Assembly: GCF_003171515.1 (NCBI RefSeq)
Contig: NC_089393.1
Location: forward strand, 496,001-560,000
Direction: 5' to 3'
DNA length: 64,000 bases
DNA from: Pyrenophora tritici-repentis
Lineage: Eukaryota; Ascomycota; Dothideomycetes; Pleosporales; Pleosporaceae
In this document: one piece after another, positions 45,126 through 56,200 of the stretch
Position numbering within the stretch: the first letter of the stretch is position 1
Layout: every line of letters starts with the position of its first letter
Notes under the pieces: model-generated
What the model saw: the letters and a program-made list of their open reading frames with translations, nothing else
Databases searched by the model: none
Told to the model about the DNA's origin: nothing
Translations under genes and position numbers: made by a program

Positions 45126-46091
45126 ATAAGGAACGCCTGGCAACAGAGGTTGATGACATGGCCCAAGCAACGCAGCCGGCGATGACGACGTTGTTTTGAC
45201 TTCATCCATGGGCAGAGATCCTTGAGTATAAACTCAACAGCGGTATCATTTGCCGAGGCATTATCCAGCATAAAGTATCCAATCTGATCTCCGCTAATGT
45301 CGTATTCTTCCAGCAATTCAAGGACCACCGATCCAAGATTCTCTCCAGTATGTTCGCCGTATATACGTCGCATACCTAAAGCGGTAACACGTCGCATGCC
45401 GGTAGTATCAATCCACATAGCGACGACGCCTAGGATAGCGTAAGGGTTTGGTGAAGTCCAGAGATCAAAGGAGATAGAGATCCTACTCCGTGAATGGTGT
45501 AGGTCCTCCCTAAGCTGTTGCTTCTTCGATATGAATGCATTCATTACCCAGCTTCGGATAGTCTTCGCAGCCTTCGGGAGGTGGTTGAGTAGTGCCGGAT
45601 TTAAAAAGAGGAGTAGTTCACGAAAGTACTGGTTCTCTAATTGAAAGAAGGCGATATGGCAGTACACAATCCAACGAATTAGAAGCTCTTTAAACTTCTC
45701 TACTGACTCCTTCCAGAAAAAGATGCTGGAAGCAGCCCCATCCTTTTGCTGGTCGATTATAGACTTCCGTACAGAACCCTTTCGCTTGATGCCACTCTGG
45801 GGATCAATCTGGTGCTTCTGTTCCAGGTGATTCCGGATCCTAGAAGTGCCATTGATGACAAACAACTCTTGCTTGCTCTTCCCAACCCTGCACTCATGGC
45901 AGTAATACACCTCTTTCTTATCGCTATCTCGAATGTATTGGAGTCCGTACTTCCAGATGTGTGATGTACCTTGACGGAAATCCTTCCTTGCAATTATTGC
46001 ACGTTTCACGTACGTGATACCGCCCTGCACGAACTCATCTGGAGATTCGTGATATTGAATAGGAGTGGGTGATAGTATAGGGGTGGGTGAT

Positions 46092-46253
46092 CACAGTCCG
46101 CAACAATCAATTAAGTGGGTCCTAGAAGGTTCAGATTGGATTGATTGATTACCGCTTTAAGCCTAGTAGTTACCTATAGGAGTTTAAGCCCTACCTAGAT
46201 AGGTAAGTGGGTCTAGGAGAGTGACCGGATTGAATTGATTGTTGCGGAGTCTA
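46092..46253 (+). mobile_element. MITE-2 copy A, 162 bp, in the hAT transposase
   Basis: Ends CACAGTCCGCAACAATC and GATTGTTGCGGAGTCTA give inverted repeats sharing TCCGCAACAATCAATT. It is flanked by the 8-bp duplication TGGGTGAT (46084-46091 and 46254-46261). It differs from copy B by one base that I can find. It interrupts the transposase near codon 33. Confidence 0.92.
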
Positions 46254-48258
46254 TGGGTGATGACGTGGGGATAGGAGATGGAGTAAGAGACGTTAAATCT
46301 AGTCTTATAATATTCGATGGGGACGGTGAGGTTGGTGTTGAAGGCTCCATAACAATAGTATATAAGTAGGTTGTTAAGGACTTGATTGTTCTATGTAAGT
46401 AGAAGACTTACCTTGATCTTAATGACTCATATTGTGCTAAATTTTCTGGCTAGATTAGTCTAAGATCTAGTCACGTGGACCTATTTATAGCCGGACCGGT
46501 CCGATCATCTAGACCGGTCCGACCACGGTCTCAAAAAATCGCCAGACCAGACCAAGTCTTGGCGGTCTAGACCAGACCAAGACCAAGTCAGACCAGACCA
46601 TTCCGATCACTGGGCGCCAGCGACATGATCAGGCGCTGGCTGCATCGCTGGATGGTTGGAGATTGCGTCAAGATAGCCTCTTTGCCGTGGTCCTGGTAGC
46701 CTTGGATAACCAGGCGGGATTTCTCATAGGGCTTGGTTGTCTTTCCCTTGACCTCACGTACCAGGCGTGACTTGAAGATCCGGATCTTGCTGTGTAGCCT
46801 CTCGTCGTATTGCTCAAACTTGAAGACTCCACGACCTACGAGGTCGCTGATCTCTTGGTCATCAGATGCTTCAAAGGGTGCGCCTGGTGTTGTGATAACT
46901 CCATCGTTACGTAGCTTGATAGCTAGCTCAAGATCGTCCTGCTCCTTCTTGGTGATGTACGCGTGCCCCTTCCGCTTGTTCTTTGATCCTGGAGGGCGGC
47001 CTCTCTTGCGTGGTTGCACTGCCGGTGGTACTGCTACCGGCTCATGCGGCTCATTCAGCGCGTGTGGCGCATCGGGGTCGCTCCAAAGATGGTCCGGTCT
47101 GTAGTATGGCTTGACGACAGTAGATCTGAATGTTGTTGGACCATTGACCATATCGACAGTAACGTTGTGGCCGTCTATACTGGCGATCTTGTACGGGCCA
47201 TTCCAGCCATCACTCTCTCTCCATACTAAGACTTCACTCTGGAGTGGGAGCGCGAGCATGTCTGCAGTGGCTGGTCCATTGCGGGTGTTCAAGGCGTCTG
47301 CAACTTGGCGCTCTGCAGTAAGCTTGCGCAGGGCTTTCGTCGCCTTTTGAATAGCCTCGCTGCGCCTAACCATTGAAGGTGCCGGCGGCGACTCTGTAGT
47401 CATTCGTGGGTATGCTCCAAAGACTAGTAGAGTCGGGACTAGACCATCGGGTCCAGCGGTGTCATTGACAGCTTTCACGGCCATTTGAAGGATCGCTTCA
47501 TCAGACATATCGTCTTGGAGCTCGTCATGGAGTATATCCCATGCTCGGCGAAGTGGTGCGTGGTATCTCTCAGTCTTGCCCACCGACCAGTGAGCCTCTG
47601 TAGGCACCTGCTTGCATGTAACTCCCATGATCTTTGCCTCAGCACGGAACTCTGCGCTTGCAAAGTTGGTGCCTGCATCATGTGTGATGATGTCTGGTGG
47701 TCCTTGATACGTGTCGATCCATAGCATCCGCAGTGCCTGCCATGTCTCCTTAGCTGAGATAGCGCTGAGGAATTTTGCGCCTTGGAAAGCAGTTGAAGAA
47801 TCAACCACATGTAATACTGGCTTGCCGCTGAGATACATCACATCCACCAGGATCTCATAGTTGAAGTGGTGATCATCCTTCAGAGTGAATTTGAATCGGC
47901 GCGGCGCGGAGCTGTGGAGCTGGCAGTGGTGGCAGAATTCAGTGACCTCCTCTAGGGTTCTCTCTTCAAAGTCGTTATGGCCAGCGTCCTTTAAGAGTTT
48001 AACTAGTCGCGTGACAGCTGGGTGTCCAAACCGGCGATGGAGCCGTCTCAGCTCTGTCTCAGTGAGAAACACCGTTGCTCTCTCTCTCTTGTTGAGATGG
48101 AACCATGGGTGTCCCCATTTGCGTAGAACAGGGATGCGTATCTTGTCCTGAACAAGCTCATCTGTAGTGTTATTGAAGTAGACTTTTAAGCGGTCCATAT
48201 CTGCAAGGCACAGCAAGAACGGTGTAGGCGCCTCGAGCACTTCGAAGTTGATCTTCCC

Positions 48259-48420
48259 TAGACTCCGCAACAATCAATTCAATCCGGTCACTCTCCTAGA
48301 CCCACTTACCTATCTAGGTAGGGCTTAAACTCCTATAGGTAACTACTAGACTTAAAGCGGTAATCAATCAATCCAATCTGAACCTTCTAGGACCCACTTA
48401 ATTGATTGTTGCGGACTGTG
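48259..48420 (-). mobile_element. MITE-2 copy B, 162 bp, in Copia-1 gag-pol
   Basis: The same 162-bp element as copy A in the opposite orientation, with the 8-bp duplication ATCTTCCC (48251-48258 and 48421-48428). It splits the Copia-1 polyprotein between the protease region and the integrase, within the codons for ..IGKI.. . Confidence 0.92.
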
Positions 48421-50624
48421 ATCTTCCCAATCTCTGTAGAGACCTGCACTGTTCCAATAGACGCTGTAGCCTCGCCTTTTCCGAATTTGATAGATGCTTT
48501 CCCAGCTGTAGATGTGTCTATCTTAACTGTTGGATCTTCTCGTGTGAGTGCAAGATACTGCTCTTTGCCAACTGTAGATACGTTGGCAGCGCCTGTATCC
48601 GGGAGGATACCTTGGTACAGAGATCGTGTATAGCGGTCCTCGAGCAGAAACTGCGACGCTGGTGCTGACGGCGCGCCTCGACCGTATATGTCGTCGCCAG
48701 AAATGTGATGCAAGAACGCCTGGTCTGCAAGGCATTGCTCCTTGAAGAACTGCTGCTCAAAGTATTGTTGTTCGCCAGTGCCGTCGTCATTGTCGTCATC
48801 CTCGCAGTCTTCCTCCTCTTTCCAGCCTCTCTGGTTATACTGGCTGGTGTGCTCAATTCCTTCGTACTCTGCAAGGTGTACTGAGAAGTCCTTGGGTGGT
48901 GGCGCACCTGTAAAATACAGCATAGAGAAGAACTGCGCACGGGCAGTCTTGCGCTCTTCGTCTGTGTGGTTTGTGGACCAGCATCCTTCCTTCTGGCAGA
49001 CAAAGCACTTCTTCTTCCAGCGTGGCTTGAATCCACGGCTACTGTCAAAGCTTTGTTCGCCTTTTTGAAATGCGCCTCTAGTTCCGCCTCGGGACCCACC
49101 TCGGTTTCTTCCATTGCTGTTGTACCGGCGGTCTAAGTAGTACTGGTTACCTTGGTCTACCTCTGTGAAGTTGACAGAGGTAGTCATAGCGAGTGAGTTT
49201 TCAATCGAAGATCGTAGATCTCCAAATAGGACCTCGCATTCTAGAGACGGCCTGTAGAGCGCCATTGCGAACTCTTTAACGCCTCGACATGCTGTGATTA
49301 CTGTGGTCCGGAGCGCATATTCTCCCATATACTGCTGCCCAAGCGCCCTCTGGCATAACTGGAGTTTGTCTAGCATAATGTCAAGGACCTCATGGAGTGT
49401 CTTGTCAGGATTCTCCCTATGGACTTTAGCAAAGGATGTCGTCGTCCAGTCTGCATAGTAGTGACTGTGGTTGACGTCCGTGTCGAAGTGGTTCTTAAGC
49501 TTCGTGTATACAGTCAAGAATGTATCTGTCCGCTGATCAACGAAGTGGAGGTAGTAGTCTTGCGCACGGCCTTCCAGGATCCGTGGAAAGACTGCATGGA
49601 ATTGGTCTGGCTGGATGTCTGCGTGATAGCAGATGCTGTAGAAGATCTTCAATTTGTCGTCTAGGAGGTCGTACGGCTTCCCTGTGTATTTCTTCTCACG
49701 ATCCCACATCTTTGTAAAGACATTGATTGTCTTCGGATCTAGTTTCCCATTATTAAACTCGATTGGGGGAACTGCCTTGTATGGGTCTGTATCCCCTGAA
49801 GGTATAATTGGAGGGACGCTCGGTCCCTTTGGGCGTTGTGGGTATGCTGGCGTGTATTCGCGGAATCTGTCAAAGTTGTTGTACGTTAAGCGAGGTTGAT
49901 GACTTTGCTGTCGCTGGTCCGCCTGGTGTCGCCCGTCTGCCTGTGGTGTCTGTTCAATTGTCTCTACAAGCGGATCTGCTAGTTGTTGGCTGACCTGGGT
50001 ACGGGTGCGGGTCTCGTCTTGGACATCGGTTTGTTGATCCTCTGCGTCTTGGTCTCTTGCCCTTGCAGAGGTTTGGCTCTGCGCTCGACTCGCTGTCCCT
50101 ACGTTTGTAGGTTGTACCGATCCCGTAGTGTGTCGTCCTAGTAGCCTCCGCTGTTGCAGCATATACGCCGCTGACCGCTCGTCGAAGGCAGTAGATTGGA
50201 ACTGATCGTCCGGCCACTTCGGACAATCCTCCTTGTGCAGTAGCTTGGCCACAGCTTCGCTTGGCGGCATGTTAACACGGCCAGTGTACACGCCCTTAAA
50301 GCGGAGGATCCGCTTTAGTTCCTTAGTATACGTTGCATGCGCGCGCATAAACATAGCTTCAGTCCAGCCTTCAAAGTCCTGACAGAACTCACCAAAGAGC
50401 TCTGCGTCTGCTGTTGGCCGGTCTGTGTAGTCTGCGATCGCACGCGCAATGTACGTTGTTGCTGCAGTTCCGTCTACCTCGTCGTCTGGGGCTTCGATCT
50501 CATCGTCCCAGATCTTTGGATCAATGTGACGCCACTCTCTTGCCTTTAGGTTTGTGGTCCCTAGCAACTCCTCTCGTGTGAGTGTACAGCCTCCATTACT
50601 GCTTGCTGTTTCGCTCGCCATTTG

Positions 50625-50740
50625 TTGTTGACGCGTGCCGTGCTGGCTGCGTTCGCCAGGGATACGTCGGTTGTCGTAGATTGTTGACGTGTGCCTTGCT
50701 GGCTGCGTTCGCCAGGGACTCGTCGGTAGTCGTGGGTTGT
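50625..50740. repeat. 56-bp direct duplication in the Copia-1 leader
   Basis: TTGTTGACGCGTGCCGTGC and TTGTTGACGTGTGCCTTGC start two copies of about 56 bp (from 50,625 and 50,681), just upstream of the gag ATG on the minus strand. Confidence 0.8.
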
Positions 50741-50977
50741 ACACGGGTCAATGGCGCGACCAAGTGGGGGTCGGTGCGTGTATGGACTGCGTCTGGGAAC
50801 GCTCTGATACGGCTGGAACGGTCGGTCTCAAGCCGGATGAGACGCCTGATACAGCTAACAGTGAACTTAGCACAGATAACTCCGCCGCTGATGTAGGCGA
50901 TCTAGGGAACGCGCGGGGTTATAGGATCTGTCTCTTCTAACCTAACTGTCTGTGACTGCCATGCAATCACTGATCAG

Positions 50978-51165
50978 TGTTGGTAGGCCTTGTACGATCG
51001 TACGGGTGAATAACAACAACGAGGTTCTTCTGGTGACTGGTATTGGTATTGATCTTCTACGAACATAGCTGCTACGAAGGTACACCTAAGCTCTGCGCAA
51101 GGTGGGCCGAAGTCGGGCCGAAGTGTCAAGCAGCCGACGTCTCTACCGATACTCACGATTCGACA
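50978..51165 (-). repeat. Copia-1 5' LTR
   Basis: 188 bp, read as identical to the 3' LTR. On the element strand it is followed by CTGATCAGTGATTGCATGG, where the primer site should lie. CTGATCAG is self-complementary. No tRNA match is recognised. Confidence 0.93.
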
Positions 51166-51178
51166 TTATATTCACTTG

Positions 51179-51413
51179 TGTTAGAACAAGGTCTCCTCTG
51201 GTGGTATGACTACCATAGGCGACCGAGTAGAGGTACGAAAGGTAACCCTGTATTGGATTGAACTTCACTAAGAGCTATTGTTCTATCTACTTGTTGTTAT
51301 GATGATCTTAGGACGTACATGACAGATCATCATTCCGCGTCGGTCCTTCTGCTCGGGCTTACTCCACGAACCTCACCTCGCCGACCTGGACTGAACCTAA
51401 CATATTCTTAACA
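51179..51413 (-). repeat. Copia-2 3' LTR
   Basis: 235 bp, TG...CA, identical by eye to the 5' copy at 56333-56567. Confidence 0.95.
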
Positions 51414-51423
51414 CTCCCCTCAG
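51414..51423 (-). promoter_or_regulatory. Copia-2 polypurine tract
   Basis: TGAGGGGAG directly abuts the 3' LTR on the element strand and overlaps the gag-pol stop codon TGA (51420-51422). It primes plus-strand DNA synthesis. Confidence 0.8.
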
Positions 51424-54400
51424 GGCAGGTCCGGTCCAAGGACAACTCCTAATTGGTTCTTGAATCTCTCGAATGCGACTCGCTGCAATGGCTTTGTCAT
51501 TCCATCAGCCACCATGTCTGCAGTTGGAACGTAGGCCACATCGAGTTTGCCTTGTTCTGCTAGGTCTCGGATAAAATGATAACAGACGTCGATGTGCTTT
51601 GATCTTTCGTGAAGGTGAGGGTTCTTTGTAAGTGCAATGGCACCCTGGTTGTCTCCTAGCATCTGGACCTTGTTGGTGTCTTTTCCAATGTACTTTGGGA
51701 ACCCAAGATCTCTAAACATTTGAGCAATCCACTGGCCTTGCTTGCAGCATGTTGATAGTGCGATGTATTCAGATTCGCAGCTTGACGTTGCAACAGACCG
51801 TTGCTTCTTGCTAGACCATGATATTGGACCTCCGTAGAACATTGCAGTGCTCCCTGAAACGCTCTTTCGGTCTACCATGTCGCTTGCCCAGTCAGCATCA
51901 GAGTAGATGACAAATTGCGAGTGTACTCCCCCTGGTCCGTAGCGTAGCTTCAATGTCACTGTCGACCTTAGATATCGTAGCAGGTTCTTCAACGCATGGC
52001 CATGGTGTTCTGCTGGATCGCTCATGTATTGGCTTAGCTTTCCGAGGGTGAATGCAATGTCTGGACGTGTAAGAACCATAGCAAACATAAGGCTCCCTAT
52101 CACTTGCTGGTATTCAGTGATGTCGATTCGGGTGTCGTTGTCAGTGGCTGGCCTAAATGAAGTGTAATCTGCAGATGGAATCTTCTTGTCTCTGTGTTGT
52201 TTGCTAGACATTCCAAACTTGTCAAGTACTGCGTGTAGGTACTGCTCTTGATCGAGGTAGATTGTGCGGCGCTTTCTGTCTCGCGTAACTCGTACTCCAA
52301 GGATCTTATGAATCTCCCCAGGTTCTTGGTGTTGAATCTTCCAGAAAGCTTCTCGTAGAACCAATCAATTTGAGCTCGATCTTTTGCAGCAGCAGCAATG
52401 TCATCAACGTAGACGAGGATACGGAGTTGTTTTTCTTTGTGGATAAACATGCACGGGTCTGCGAGGCTTTGTACGAATCCCCATGCCAGAAGTTCTTTCT
52501 TTATCAACAAGTTCCAGTCGCGAGCAGCCTGTTTGAGTCCGTATAAGCTGCGGAGAACTCTAAGGACGTATCCTTTTTTGACTTCTACTCCTTGGGGTTG
52601 CTTAAGAAAGATCTCTTCCTTCAAGTGCGACTCTGTGAATGCATTCTTAATGTCAAAGTGGAAACATTCCAGGTTTTCCGCTGCGACAGTGGCCATAAAC
52701 AGACGTAAGGTGTCCATGCGGACTGTCGGGGCAAAAGTCTCGTTGTAGTCTGTTCCGTGTGCTTGCGTAAAACCTCTTGCCACAAGGCGTGCCTTAAACC
52801 TCTCAACAGTCCCGTCGAGATTCGTTTTGACTGTAAAAACCCACTTTGAATCAACCATGTTCGCGTCTTTTGGCTTTGGAACTTCCTCCCAGGTTCGATT
52901 CTCTATTAACGCGATTATCTCTTCAAGTATTGCTGCTTTCCATTGCTTTCCATACTTTGGGTCGTTGATAGCTTGCTCGTGTGTCTGGGGGATCTGGATT
53001 CCTGCGATCTCGGTTGCTGCGAAAGCCTTCTCAGATAGTCGTGTTTGCTCTTCTGTAAGGCCAACTTGGGCTAGCATAGCTTTAACGATCTTGCTAAATC
53101 TCTCGTCCTCAACAATCTCTTCGTTAGACCTCTTCCGTTTGGCTTGTCTAGTGAAGTATCGTGGAATCTCCTTTTCTCGTACAGACTGGGTACACGGTTC
53201 TTCGGGCCCCTCTTCGTTCACAAGATTAGGAACCCGCTCATCAGATGGTGCAGTAGGAGGAATAGTAGTTAGCCTCCTTGGTCTTCCTCTGTGACGCTTC
53301 ACTGGTTCATGAGTTAGCTCTGCCGAAGATGGTTCCATTAGGTTCTCGGAAACTGGTTCTATTGGTTCTGCAGGAGATGGTTCCATTGGTTCGGTAGGAG
53401 ATGGTTCCATTGGTTCTGCAGGAGATGGTTCCATTCGTTCGGTAGGAGTTGGTTCCATTCGTTCGGCAGGAGATAATTCTAGATCCTTCCTAGGTCTTCC
53501 TCTTGGTTTTCGGTCTGGCATCGTATTCTGCGTTCCTTGTGGTCCAGCTGGTATGTTTCGCAGTCGTAGTTCAACTTTCCCTCCAGGGGTGTATTCGTCC
53601 ACTGACAATCGGCTTGTCCTTGAGGTGTATCCAAGCTCTGGCGAATAGAACTTGAACTGCTTATTTGTTGTCTCAGAATATCCCATAAATACTCCAATTC
53701 TGCCACGGTCCACGAGCTTGTCATGTCGTTGGTCTGCTGGAATCGTTTTAGGGTTGATGTACGAATAGCATTTGCTCCCCCATACACGGATGTGGTCAAT
53801 GGATGGTTTCGTTCCTGTGAATGCCTCTTCAGGACTGACTTGCTTTCCATTGATCATAGGTCCTGTGTTTGTACGGTTGCGTAGGTATGCGTCTGCTTCG
53901 ACAGCTTCATCCCAAAACTCAATTGGTAAACCAGCGTCTTTCAACATTGCTCTCATATCAGCTTCAGCAGTTTGGATGTTTCGCTCGGCTGGTCCATTCT
54001 GGTGTGAGGAAGCAATTGTTGTAGGCTGAATTTCCACGCCTTGTGTAACTCTCCATTCCTCAGCTTGCTGTAGAAGTTCTGGTGCATTGTCGGTTCCAGC
54101 AGCTTTGACTTTCTCGCCAGTTTGATGTTCTACAAAGGTCTTCCAGATTCGGAGTTCCCGTTGTGCGTCTCCCTTTTTCTTCAGCGGGATAACCCAGTTT
54201 TTCCGCGTGTAGCTATCAATAATTTGGAGGAACCACCTGTTTCCTCGTAGAGATGTTGGAAAGGGTCCAGCAATGTCAAACTGTACTAAGGCTAGCTTCG
54301 TGGCCTTGTGCTCTCTTAGCTGCTTAGGGATGCTGTTCTTCATCTTTGTCAGGGAACACACTTCGCAGATTTCAATCTTCTCTGGAACTTGAATCTTCTT

Positions 54401-55972
54401 CTGGAGAGTTGTAACTTCGTGGAGTTTGGCAATCTTTGTAGGTCCTAGGTGTGCGAAACGTCTGTGATACAGCAGGTATCTCTCCTTTTCATTAACCTTA
54501 AGCTCGCTCTTAACTGGTGTATGGGGTTCCGTGCCTAGGAATGCTGTCTCGTGGTATCCATCGGCAATGTGTGACACTACGTAGAGGCCGTCGTCCATAG
54601 TTGCTTTAATAATGATCTCCTTTCCTAGTTTGAAGCATAGTACGTGTGAATTGAAACGACCCTTCAGGCCTGCTGCGCAAATTCTTCTCCCTGATAACAA
54701 ATTGACTCCAAGGTTAGGTACAAGCAGTACTTCTGACAACCATGTCGACGATCCGTCTTTACACACCACTTGAGCTTCTCCTTTCCAGTCTGCATATAAT
54801 TCTCCCCCTCCAACCCGAACTAGTCTTCGCTTGATCTTGATCATTCGTCTAAACAATGAGGGTTGGTCAGACATGTGGGAGGAGGCGCCAGTGTCGGCAG
54901 CCCAAGTAGATGGAGAGGCCTTACCGACAATGTCTTTTGAGAGACGGCATGTCTCAATTTCCTCGGGTTCAGAGTCTGAGGTCTCGGATAATTCATCTGA
55001 CTCTGAATTGACTTCTTCGGCTCCATATGCTTTGCCAGTCTTTTTGTGAGAATTCCTTTGCTTGAGTGTCTTAATAGGCGGCTTAGATGATTTCTTAGCG
55101 TCGTATTCCTCAAGGAGCTTTCGAGCTCTCTCACGTCTTGGACAGTCTCGTACGCCATGGGCTCCGTCACAAAGGAAGCATTGGACCATAAACTTAGTAC
55201 CAGATTCGGAGTCAGACGATAGTGGTGAGCTCTTGTGATTTCGGCGCTTGTAAGGCGGAACATACTTCTCCGTCTTCCGGAATGCTGGGAGAGCTTTTTC
55301 GTCGGCGTCTTGCTGGTCTCGAACCTCCTTCTCTTCCAGAAACTTAAGTTTCTGTTCAACCGTAAGGTTAAGTTGGGCGTTTAAGGTGTCAATCGTAGTC
55401 TTAAATTCTTTCGGGAGTGATCTAATAAGAACGAGTAGTAGTGCAGAGTCCTTGTAAGCTCCGTTGGTGTCAGCGTCTGCTGCTACGAGTTTGCGTCGGT
55501 ATTCCTTTAGCTTTTCCCATGATCCAACAATTGTGTTCCCAGGATTGAATGTGAACGTTTGAATTCTGGTCATGTAAATGTTGGCGGTTGTGGCGTCAGT
55601 TTGGGTGTACTTCTTTTGTAGGTAGGCCCAGAACTGGAAGGCAGTGTCGTATTCGTCAATAAGGGCTTGGTCATCTTCAGTAAGCGACCGAAACAAGAGA
55701 TCGATTGCAGTGGCTTCATCTTCTAGGTACTTGTCTCTTTTTTCAATGTTGACGCGGATCTTAGTATGCTTGTCTGCTTCAGCAATTTCCAACTCTTCCA
55801 TAGCCTCCGTTAGTTCACCGGCTATTGCTATTTGGCAGTGCTGTACCAGGTTTTTCTCGCAGACATAGAAGACTTTCTTCCCCTTAAGCTTGACCTTGTT
55901 TCGGCGGAACCAAGTATCGTGGTTTTCAGCTGTAAGTTGGGGAATCTTCCATTCTTCCTTCTCTACAGCCAT
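51420..55972 (-). pseudogene. Copia-2 gag-pol polyprotein with one frameshift
   Basis: The frame runs 55972-52316 and then continues one base out of register to 51420. One extra C in the run at 52316-52319 would give 1,518 open codons (1,517 aa). Gag: retrotransposon gag domain, then zinc knuckle CFLCDGAHGVRDC. Protease WAADTGASSH. Integrase: HRRFAH...CEVC finger and D-D-E core (QFDIAGPF, GTDNAPELL, NGPAERNIQ). A Pro-Glu linker with imperfect EPSPAEPM repeats is framed by two AT-hooks (KPRGRPRKD, HRGRPRR). RT: WVFTVKTN, FDIKNAF and the catalytic YVDDI. RNase H: YSDADWASD, SSCESEYIAL, DNQGAIAL. All catalytic motifs look intact apart from the shift. Confidence 0.92.
53330..53470 (-). repeat. 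Tandem repeat in the Copia-2 integrase-RT linker
   Basis: Units of about 24-27 bp (GGTTCCATTGGTTCTGCAGG-like on the + strand) encode alternating EPSPAEPM / EPSPTEPM octamers. The array is in frame and low complexity. Confidence 0.8.
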
Positions 55973-56040
55973 CTTGTGTGTTTTGAGTTGGTGAGACTAT
56001 TATGCGAGCAAGGTACGTGGTATGATGCTAAGAGTGTAGG

Positions 56041-56099
56041 TGATGCGGGCGATGCGGGCGATACAGGCGATGCGGGCGATCCGGGCGATCCGGGTGATA
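56041..56099. repeat. 9-bp minisatellite in the Copia-2 leader
   Basis: About six copies of GCGGGCGAT (variants ACAGGCGAT, CCGGGCGAT) between the 5' LTR and the gag ATG. Confidence 0.85.
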
Positions 56100-56200
56100 T
56101 TCTGCGGGCGGTGCAGTCGTTATCGGTTCTCGGGTGTAGAGACGGTGTATTTAAGTGTGATTGCGTGTTAACCGCGTTGTACACGACTTCTTTTCTTTTC

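Larger units (their letters stand above)
43717..46350 (-). pseudogene. hAT transposase, broken by two MITEs
   Basis: The frame starts at ATG 46,350 (MEPSTPTSPSPS) and is cut by MITE-2 at 46092-46253 and MITE-1 at 44968-45125. Omitting each MITE and one duplication copy leaves 2,298 bases, 766 codons with no stop, so both hits fell in an intact gene. An N-terminal BED-type zinc finger (YYCHEC...HLEQKH) binds DNA. The middle has the RNase H-like catalytic region (ISFDLWTSPNPYAILGV, YFMLDNASANDTAV). The C-terminus is the hAT dimerisation domain (SDECERLFSSAKLTIVDRRGRL). This copy can no longer make a full transposase. Confidence 0.9.
43546..46612 (-). mobile_element. hAT DNA transposon inserted in Copia-1
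   Basis: 3,067 bp with perfect 24-bp terminal inverted repeats beginning CAGTGATCGGAATGG. It is flanked by the 8-bp duplication GGCGCCAG (43538-43545 and 46613-46620), the hallmark of hAT. Both ends carry subterminal copies of GGTCTGGTCTGG-like and GACCGGTCCGACC-like motifs, probably transposase binding sites. It contains two MITEs (44968-45125 and 46092-46253); without them and their duplications it is 2,731 bp. It interrupts Copia-1 within the start of the reverse transcriptase. Confidence 0.95.
42247..50621 (-). pseudogene. Copia-1 gag-pol, broken by a hAT element and a MITE
   Basis: Three pieces: 50621-48421 (gag, protease), 48250-46613 (integrase, start of RT) and 43537-42247 (RT, RNase H). 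They add up to 5,130 bases, exactly 1,710 codons, once each insertion and one duplication copy are left out. Gag has a CFVC..GC....H zinc knuckle. The protease is LPDTGAANVS. The integrase has an H-H-C-C finger (HRRFGH...CHHC), a D-D-E core (VDVMYLSG, THDAGTNFAS, KTERYH), a GPY-like module (NGPYKI) and an AT-hook RKRGRPPGS. RT shows DITQAYPQA and a divergent QTDDT catalytic box; RNase H ends DNPADAFTKA. The ATG at 50,621 (MASETASS) is the likely start. Confidence 0.9.
41992..51165 (-). mobile_element. Copia-1: LTR retrotransposon carrying nested hAT and MITE insertions
   Basis: Two LTRs of 188 bp (41992-42179 and 50978-51165) read as identical, start TG and end CA, and are flanked by the 5-bp duplication TTATA (41987-41991 and 51166-51170). 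The coding strand is minus. The order gag, protease, integrase, reverse transcriptase, RNase H places it in Ty1/Copia. It has been hit by a hAT element (43546-46612) and a MITE (48259-48420). Without these and one duplication copy each, the element is 5,929 bp with one open gag-pol frame. Identical LTRs mean recent insertion. I could not match its primer site to a known tRNA. Confidence 0.95.

Noticed and set aside
45092..46030. Treating the two hAT transposase ORFs as two separate genes
   Set aside because: They share one frame once the MITE and one target copy are set aside; the apparent ends lie in the MITE arms.
52100..52364. Programmed ribosomal frameshift as the explanation of the Copia-2 frame change
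   Set aside because: No clear slippery heptamer or pseudoknot was seen, and most Copia elements use one frame. Left open, but a single-base loss is simpler.
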